A stretch of DNA of 64,000 bases from Candidatus Dormiibacter inghamiae (GTDB lineage: Bacteria > Chloroflexota > Dormibacteria > Dormibacterales > Dormibacteraceae). Shown here in pieces: positions 59,211-64,000 of this stretch (the first letter of the stretch is position 1; every line of letters starts with the position of its first letter). The notes below the pieces were generated by a model that did not search any database, was not told the DNA's origin, and was given only the letters and a program-made list of their open reading frames with translations. A program made the position numbers and the translations under genes. The stretch spans positions 1-64,000 of the forward strand of contig JAEKNQ010000010.1 in assembly GCA_016464825.1 (NCBI GenBank), read 5' to 3'.

Positions 59211-59386
59211 AGGTGCGGCCGAAAAGCCCGTCTGGAACTTCGGCGCCCATGCGGGCCATCTCCGGCGCCGCCTCCTGCGCTCCTCGCTGGGCGTATTCGC
59301 AATACGCTCACTGCGGTGCTCGTCGGCTCCTTGGATTTGACCCACTTGGCCACCCAATCTCTCGTCCGGGTTCCCGGCCGCACCTC
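59210..59386 (+). repeat. Dispersed repeat, copy 3 (full length)
   Basis: 177 bp starting at the last base of the LCP stop codon. The termini are a perfect 12-bp inverted repeat, GAGGTGCGGCCG at the left and CGGCCGCACCTC at the right. The centre contains a near-perfect hairpin, GCGTATT-CGC-AATACGC. It matches copy 2 end to end and copy 1 except for the latter's internal deletion. No ORF is supported. Confidence 0.85.
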
Positions 59387-59401
59387 TAGCAGCGAGCGCC
59401 G

Positions 59402-59442
59402 AGACGCCGGAAGGCGTCTTCTCCGCCAGATCATCCTTTTTT
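59402..59442 (+). terminator. Hairpin plus T-run before the MeaB gene
   Basis: AGACGCC (59402-59408) and GGCGTCT (59413-59419) form a perfect 7-bp stem with a GGAA loop. Six T residues follow at 59437-59442, farther away than in a standard intrinsic terminator. It probably helps to end transcription from the LCP gene. Confidence 0.35.
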
Positions 59443-59493
59443 GCGGCTGCCTCCTGCATAGGAGCCGGATGTCTTGCTCCATGATGGAACGGC

Positions 59494-60453
59494 ATGCCGG
59501 AACGTAACCTGCTGGCCGAGTTCAAGGCCGGCAACATCCGCGGCCTGGCCCGCGCCATCTCGCTGGTCGAGCAGCGGGACCCTTCGGTCAGGCACCTGCT
59601 GGAAGCGCTGGCGAACGGTGCGCGGCGGCCCCGCGTGCTCGGTTTCACCGGCGCCCCCGGAACTGGGAAGTCCACGCTCGTCGATGCGCTGGTCGGCAAT
59701 CTCCGCGAGAGCAAGCTGCGGGTAGCAGTTCTGGCAGTAGACCCCAACTCGCCGTATTCGGGGGGCGCCATCCTCGGCGATCGCATCCGCATGCAGAGGC
59801 ACGCGCTCGACCCAGGCGTCTACATCCGCTCCATGGGCGCCCGCGGGCACTTGGGCGGTCTCTCGGTGGCCTCCCGCGAGGCTGTCCGCCTGCTGGGCGC
59901 CTTCGGCTTTGACGAGGTCATCCTGGAAACCGTGGGCGTCGGCCAGTCGGAGTTGGAGGTGGCCGCCATCGCTGACACCACGCTGGTCGTATTGACTCCG
60001 GGCTTGGGCGACGGCGTGCAGATGCTCAAGGCAGGCATCATGGAGATAGCCGACGTCTTTGTGGTCAACAAGGCAGACCTGCCGGGCGCCCAGAAGACGA
60101 TGCAAGAAATTCGTTCGATGCTCAACATGGGGCCCAAGCTCAGCTGGCGCGCGCCGATCGTCGGTGCCAGCGCCATCAAAGGCGAGGGAGTGGTCGAGGT
60201 GTTGGCGGCCGTGGAGCGCCATCGCGCCCACTTGGAGGCGACCGGCGAGGCCGCCAAGCGGGCTGAAGCGAGGTTGAAGGACGAAGCCGCCGATCTGGTC
60301 GCGGAATGGGCTCGGGCTCAGGCCCGGCGCCTCTTGGACCACGATGAGGCGGTCGCCGGCCGCCTGCGTCGCGACCGCATCCCCTACGCCGCCGCCGAGG
60401 AGATCCTGACCCGGGCAGGCGGTCGCCTCGTGCCCGAGGCAGCCAGAACCTGA
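59494..60453 (+). CDS. meaB: MeaB/ArgK-type G-protein chaperone of acyl-CoA mutase
   Basis: A 319-residue G3E GTPase that protects and reloads B12-dependent acyl-CoA mutases. Walker A is GAPGTGKST (residues 53-61), with [21 protein letters not shown], in parts, the switch region [19 protein letters not shown] and the NKADLPGA base-specificity motif. It is directly upstream of the isobutyryl-CoA-type mutase, so it is probably the partner of that enzyme; it may serve the methylmalonyl enzyme too. Confidence 0.93.
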   Translation: MPERNLLAEFKAGNIRGLARAISLVEQRDPSVRHLLEALANGARRPRVLGFTGAPGTGKSTLVDALVGNLRESKLRVAVLAVDPNSPYSGGAILGDRIRMQRHALDPGVYIRSMGARGHLGGLSVASREAVRLLGAFGFDEVILETVGVGQSELEVAAIADTTLVVLTPGLGDGVQMLKAGIMEIADVFVVNKADLPGAQKTMQEIRSMLNMGPKLSWRAPIVGASAIKGEGVVEVLAAVERHRAHLEATGEAAKRAEARLKDEAADLVAEWARAQARRLLDHDEAVAGRLRRDRIPYAAAEEILTRAGGRLVPEAART

Positions 60454-60501
60454 ATCAGGGCTGAGCCCAAGCTTCTGGCGAAGCGCGCCTAGGCCGATTG
60501 G

Positions 60502-60507
60502 TACAGT
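60502..60507 (+). promoter_or_regulatory. Leaderless -10 for the second mutase
   Basis: TACAGT ends 7 nt before the GTG at 60515 with no SD. It would allow the mutase pair to be transcribed separately from meaB. Confidence 0.48.
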
Positions 60508-60514
60508 CCGAAGC

Positions 60515-62167
60515 GTGAAAGTTCGCTACGCCGAGGAGACTTTCGCTCAGTGGCAGCGGCAGTTCGAGACCGCGCCCAAGCGTAGTGATGGCGTGAGCAG
60601 CACCACAGTCTCGGGAGCGGATATCGAGCCTCTCTACACCTCAGCTTCGCTGAGTGAGGGGCCGGAAGAGCTGCCCGGAGAGTTTCCCTATACGCGGGGC
60701 ATTCACGCCGCCGGCTATCGCGGCAGGCTCTGGACGATGCGCCAGTTCGCGGGCTTCGCTACCGCCGCTGAAACCAACCGGCGGTACAAGTACCTGCTGG
60801 AGAACGGGCAGACAGGGCTCTCGGTGGCGTTTGACATGCCAACCCTGATGGGCCAGGACTCTGACGCTCCCACCAGCCGGGGCGAGCTTGGTCACTGCGG
60901 GGTCGCGATCGACTCCCTGGACGACATGGAGACGCTGTTCCGGGGGATACCGCTGGCCCAGGTCTCCACCTCGATGACCATCAATTCACCTGCCGCTGTT
61001 CTGCTCTGTATGTACCTGGCAGTGGCCGAGAAGCAGGGCGCGTCGATGAAGCAGCTGAACGGCACGCTCCAAAACGACATCCTGAAGGAGTTCATCGCTC
61101 AGAAGGAGTTCATCTTCCCGCCGCAGCCCTCGATGCGACTGGTGGTCGATTCGATCGAGTACTGCGCCAAGGAGGTGCCGCGCTGGAACACAGTCTCCAT
61201 ATCCGGTTACCACATCCGGGAAGCGGGCTCGACAGCCGCTCAGGAGCTCGCGTTCACGCTGGCTGACGGCTTCGCCTACGTCGACGCCTGCCTCGAACGA
61301 GGCCTCAAGATCGATGACTTCGCGCCGCGGCTGGCGTACTTCTTTGACGCGCACATTGACTTCTTCGAGGAGATAGCGAAGTTCCGCGCCGCCCGTCGCA
61401 TCTGGGCACGTCACTTGCGTGACCGCTACGGCGCCCAGGACGAACGCTCCTTGAAGCTGCGCTTTCACACCCAGACGGCAGGCGTTTCACTCACTGCCCA
61501 GCAACCTGAGCTGAACATCGCCCGGACGGCCACCGAAGCGCTCGCGGCGGTGCTCGGGGGCACCCAGTCGCTGCACACGAACGCCATGGATGAGGTTCTG
61601 GGTCTGCCCACCGACAAGTCCGCACGGATAGCGCTTCGCACGCAGCAGATGCTCGCTTTCGAGAGCGGCGTCGCCAACACTGTCGACCCGCTTGGCGGCT
61701 CCTACTTCGTCGAGGCGCTCACCGACCGGATGGAGGCGGAGGCGGAGGCGTACTTCGAGCGGATCGACGCCTACGGCGGCGTCATCCCGGCCATTGAGGC
61801 CGGCTTCATGCAGAAGGAGATCGCCGACGCCGCTTTCCGCCATCAGCAGGAGCTGGAAACGCGCCAGCGCCTCATAGTGGGCGTGAATGAGTTCACGGCC
61901 GGCAACGAGGAGGACGAGATCGAGATCCTCCGCATCCCCCGCCGGCTGGAACAGGAACAGGTGGAGCGTGTCCGCGAAGTCCGCCGCCGACGAGACCAGG
62001 CGCAGGCCGCCAGGGCGGTAACGCAGCTGCGGAAGGCAGCCGCCTCGCCGAGGGAGAACCTGATGCCCTACATCCTCGACGCCGTACGCGCCTACTGCAC
62101 GGAGGGTGAGATCATGGGCGCCATGGTTGACGTCTTCGGCCTCTACACCGAGAAGGCTGTGATTTGA
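60515..62167 (+). CDS. icmA: Isobutyryl-CoA mutase-type large subunit (B12-dependent)
   Basis: A 550-residue mutase barrel without B12 domain. The two specificity positions are Phe78 (WTMRQFAGF) and Gln196 ([13 protein letters not shown]), 118 residues apart, where methylmalonyl-CoA mutase has Tyr and Arg. Phe/Gln is the known signature of isobutyryl-CoA mutase (IcmA Phe80/Gln198). [14 protein letters not shown] also differs from the GYDSDH of the other copy, and GHCGVAIDS is Icm-like. It would interconvert isobutyryl- and n-butyryl-CoA, linking valine and butyrate metabolism. Related Phe/Gln enzymes such as pivalyl-CoA mutase cannot be excluded. Overlaps the small subunit gene by 4 bp. Confidence 0.87.
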   Translation: MKVRYAEETFAQWQRQFETAPKRSDGVSSTTVSGADIEPLYTSASLSEGPEELPGEFPYTRGIHAAGYRGRLWTMRQFAGFATAAETNRRYKYLLENGQTGLSVAFDMPTLMGQDSDAPTSRGELGHCGVAIDSLDDMETLFRGIPLAQVSTSMTINSPAAVLLCMYLAVAEKQGASMKQLNGTLQNDILKEFIAQKEFIFPPQPSMRLVVDSIEYCAKEVPRWNTVSISGYHIREAGSTAAQELAFTLADGFAYVDACLERGLKIDDFAPRLAYFFDAHIDFFEEIAKFRAARRIWARHLRDRYGAQDERSLKLRFHTQTAGVSLTAQQPELNIARTATEALAAVLGGTQSLHTNAMDEVLGLPTDKSARIALRTQQMLAFESGVANTVDPLGGSYFVEALTDRMEAEAEAYFERIDAYGGVIPAIEAGFMQKEIADAAFRHQQELETRQRLIVGVNEFTAGNEEDEIEILRIPRRLEQEQVERVREVRRRRDQAQAARAVTQLRKAAASPRENLMPYILDAVRAYCTEGEIMGAMVDVFGLYTEKAVI

Positions 62168-62601
62168 GCGAGCTGGCGGCGGCCGGCGCGCAGGTCGAGG
62201 AGCCCGCTCGACCGGTGAGGATAGTGCTGGCCAAGGTGGGCCTGGACGGACATGACCGCGGCGTAAAGGTGGTTGCCCGCGCCCTGCGTGACGCCGGCTT
62301 CGAGATCATCTACACGGGTCTGCGGCAAACCCCGCAAATGGTTGTCGAGGCCGCCCTGCAGGAGGACGCTCAGGTAATAGGTCTCTCGCTCCACTCGGGG
62401 GCGCATATGACGCTCTTTCCGGCAGTGGTCGAAGAGCTGAGGAGGCGAAGGGCTGAGGACATAGTGGTCTTCGGTGGGGGCATAGTGCCCGAGGACGACA
62501 TAGTCGAGTTAAAGAAGCAGGGCGTGGCCGAGATCTTCACCCCCGGCGCCCCGTTGCAGTCGATCATCGACTGGCTGCGCAACCGCTTTCCCGCCCGCTA
62601 G
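62164..62601 (+). CDS. icmB: B12-binding small subunit of acyl-CoA mutase
   Basis: A 145-residue cobalamin-binding domain. DGHDRG (Asp28-x-His30-x-x-Gly33) supplies the lower axial His ligand, GLSLHSG the Ser loop and VVFGGGIVP the nucleotide-loop Gly residues. The TTG start overlaps the icmA stop (TTGA). As the only B12 subunit in the window it may serve both large subunits. The length is typical of IcmB and of archaeal-type McmB. Confidence 0.92.
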   Translation: MSELAAAGAQVEEPARPVRIVLAKVGLDGHDRGVKVVARALRDAGFEIIYTGLRQTPQMVVEAALQEDAQVIGLSLHSGAHMTLFPAVVEELRRRRAEDIVVFGGGIVPEDDIVELKKQGVAEIFTPGAPLQSIIDWLRNRFPAR

Positions 62602-62646
62602 GATCAGCGCCGGCGGAGACCGGCGAATCGGGCGGCTAGCGTCCCT

Positions 62647-64000
62647 TTAGATACCCCGGGCGCCCCCAGGACCGCTCAGCGGATTGCCCTTGTCGTCGGT
62701 CGTGATCTGAGCGAGCTGGTTCTGGACAGGGCTGCCATCGCCGGGGTAGAAGATCACGGGCGTGCCCTCGGGCGCCCAGTTGAACATCCAGACCTCGGTG
62801 TCGAAGGGCACGTGAATGCAGCCATGGCTGGCGAGGCCCTCGTTGTTCTCGGAGCCGGGGCCCCAGCAGCAGCCCTGCCAGGAGGCGTCGTGCAGGCCCT
62901 CGCCCGTATTGGTGAACCAGAGCACGTACTGAACCATCGTGTCCGGGTACCAGTAGGGAGACCCCTTCGGCCAGGGCGAGTGCATCTTCCACGGATGTGA
63001 CTTGCTGAGCACCTTCATCGGGCCGATGTCGGTGGGCAGAGCCGGCCGACCGGTGGTGACCTGAGTGGAGCGGACCTCCTGGCCGTTCTCATAAGCCCAC
63101 AGTTGCTGGGCGTCGTGCTGGATCATGATCGCCTTCGGGGGCAGATTGCTGAAGAGCCCGTCGTGGATCTGGCTGTTGTAGCGCTGGAGGGCGGCGGCTG
63201 CCACGGCTGCCTCATCCACGTTGCCTGAGCCAAGCTTGGCGGCGTATTTCTCGAGCTTCGAGTAAGCCGAGTTGACAGCGTTCCAGCCCTTGAAGGGGCT
63301 GGGCTTGTTCAGGTAGGCGGCTGCCGTCGCGTTGTTGCGACCCTCGGTCAGAGCGTCCTGGCCGGCCTTGTGGATGGCGTCCAGATTGCCTGCGGTCTTG
63401 CCCTTCAGATCGGCGGCCGCCGTTTGGATGGCGTCGTTCTCCTTGGCCTGGTTGGCGACCAGGGCGGCGATGTCGTTGTTGAGCGCCTGGGCGTCGGCCG
63501 ACACCTTGCGGTAGTCGGTGATGGTGTGGGCGGCACCCTGCTGCTTCACCGCACCGTCCAGCCGCTGCTGCAGGGGAGTCACATCAGTCGGGTCGACGCC
63601 GATCGCCTGGCTGTTGGCCAGGGCAGCCTGGTCGGTCTTGATCTGGTTGGCAGCGTCGCTCTGAGCCGAGTCGAGCAGCTGGCGCTCACGCACAGTCAGC
63701 TGGCTGTTCAGCTGATCCGCTGTCGTGGCATTCGAGCGAAAGTAGTGAACCCGAGCCGGTGGCCAGGAGGGTGCCTGGGCGTGGTCCATACCTGAGAGTG
63801 CCCCATCGAAGGGCCGGAGATCGGCGGCCGTGAAGCCCTGAGCCTGCGCCTGCTGGAGCGCCGCGCTCAGACGCGCGCGGTTCTGCTCATACTGGGCTTG
63901 GGCACGATTGCTCTCGCGGTCCGCAGTAATCAAGAGGGAACCGCCGAGGGCGATGAGTGCTACCAGGTTGAGTGCGACGAGAACGTAGATTCTGGTGGTT
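62647..64000 (-). CDS. L,D-transpeptidase (YkuD domain), partial at window edge
   Basis: The frame is open past the window end, so the N-terminus is missing. The last codons read as a membrane anchor (IYVLVALNLVALIALGGSLLI), followed by a helical, Ala/Gln-rich extracellular region of about 250 residues. The C-terminal YkuD domain begins near AIMIQHDAQQLWAYENG, and the catalytic Cys lies in ASHGCIHVPF. It would form 3-3 peptidoglycan cross-links or attach wall proteins. A TTG at 63933 is an apparent start but would cut off the TM helix. Confidence 0.88.
   Translation of the reverse strand, partial: TTRIYVLVALNLVALIALGGSLLITADRESNRAQAQYEQNRARLSAALQQAQAQGFTAADLRPFDGALSGMDHAQAPSWPPARVHYFRSNATTADQLNSQLTVRERQLLDSAQSDAANQIKTDQAALANSQAIGVDPTDVTPLQQRLDGAVKQQGAAHTITDYRKVSADAQALNNDIAALVANQAKENDAIQTAAADLKGKTAGNLDAIHKAGQDALTEGRNNATAAAYLNKPSPFKGWNAVNSAYSKLEKYAAKLGSGNVDEAAVAAAALQRYNSQIHDGLFSNLPPKAIMIQHDAQQLWAYENGQEVRSTQVTTGRPALPTDIGPMKVLSKSHPWKMHSPWPKGSPYWYPDTMVQYVLWFTNTGEGLHDASWQGCCWGPGSENNEGLASHGCIHVPFDTEVWMFNWAPEGTPVIFYPGDGSPVQNQLAQITTDDKGNPLSGPGGARGI

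Noticed and set aside
60515-62167. Simple annotation as a second methylmalonyl-CoA mutase
   Set aside because: Phe78 and Gln196 replace the Tyr and Arg that bind the methylmalonyl carboxylate.
1-64000. tRNA, rRNA, CRISPR, phage or insertion-sequence genes
   Set aside because: No cloverleaf-like TPsiC arms, regular spacer arrays, integrases or transposases were noticed by eye; a tRNAscan/CRISPR run would be needed to exclude them formally.

Overview
The window is a gene-dense stretch of a high-GC (about two thirds G+C by eye) bacterial chromosome with short intergenic gaps, many 4-bp start/stop overlaps and frequent GTG/TTG starts. It carries menaquinone biosynthesis, several acyl-CoA dehydrogenases, a methylmalonyl-CoA route, LytR-CpsA-Psr and L,D-transpeptidase wall enzymes, and an M-box-controlled Nramp-type transporter. 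No phage, IS, CRISPR, tRNA or rRNA was seen. This suits an aerobic soil heterotroph from a deep-branching actinobacterial or Chloroflexota/Dormibacterota-like lineage; the lineage is inference, because no rRNA is present.

Layout. 0.1-2.6 kb: endonuclease IV and an acyl-CoA synthetase. 2.6-10.5 kb: menE, menB, menA, menC, menH, menD and menF on both strands; only the final methyltransferase and the DHNA-CoA thioesterase are absent. 10.5-15 kb: a MerR-type regulator with two HTH domains, a secreted HtrA-like protease, a lytic transglycosylase, and a response regulator divergent from a degenerate histidine-kinase-like protein. 16.4-19.8 kb: an M-box Mg2+ riboswitch, an Nramp-related transporter with an altered metal site, and an MgtE-like protein without membrane domain. 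19.8-31 kb: housekeeping genes (M23 peptidase, rlmN, lgt, gltX, plsC) and a cytochrome b-molybdopterin fusion. 31-36.5 kb: galU and an NfeD/flotillin/PspA membrane-stress module. 36.5-51.6 kb: carbonic anhydrase, CoA transferase, coaE, a FixC-like dehydrogenase, a second molybdopterin enzyme, an S9 peptidase, then the propionyl-CoA carboxylase beta / epimerase / methylmalonyl-CoA mutase operon and sucCD. 51.6-56 kb: three acyl-CoA dehydrogenases. 56-59.2 kb: envelope proteins. 59.5-62.6 kb: a MeaB GTPase, a mutase with isobutyryl-CoA mutase active-site residues and its B12 subunit. 62.6-64 kb: a partial L,D-transpeptidase.

How it works together. Fatty-acid or branched-chain acyl-CoAs would be oxidised by the dehydrogenases, with electrons passing through a FixC-type enzyme to menaquinone. 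(Iso)butyryl-CoA isomers are interconverted by the second mutase. Propionyl-CoA is carboxylated, epimerised and rearranged to succinyl-CoA, which SucCD converts to succinate.

The main points of interest are the M-box/Nramp/TM-less-MgtE operon, the F/Q active-site signature of the second mutase, a three-copy dispersed repeat placed directly behind stop codons, pervasive leaderless promoters (TANNNT 6-10 nt before the start codon), two symmetric bidirectional -10 elements, and two genes that seem to need CTG starts.
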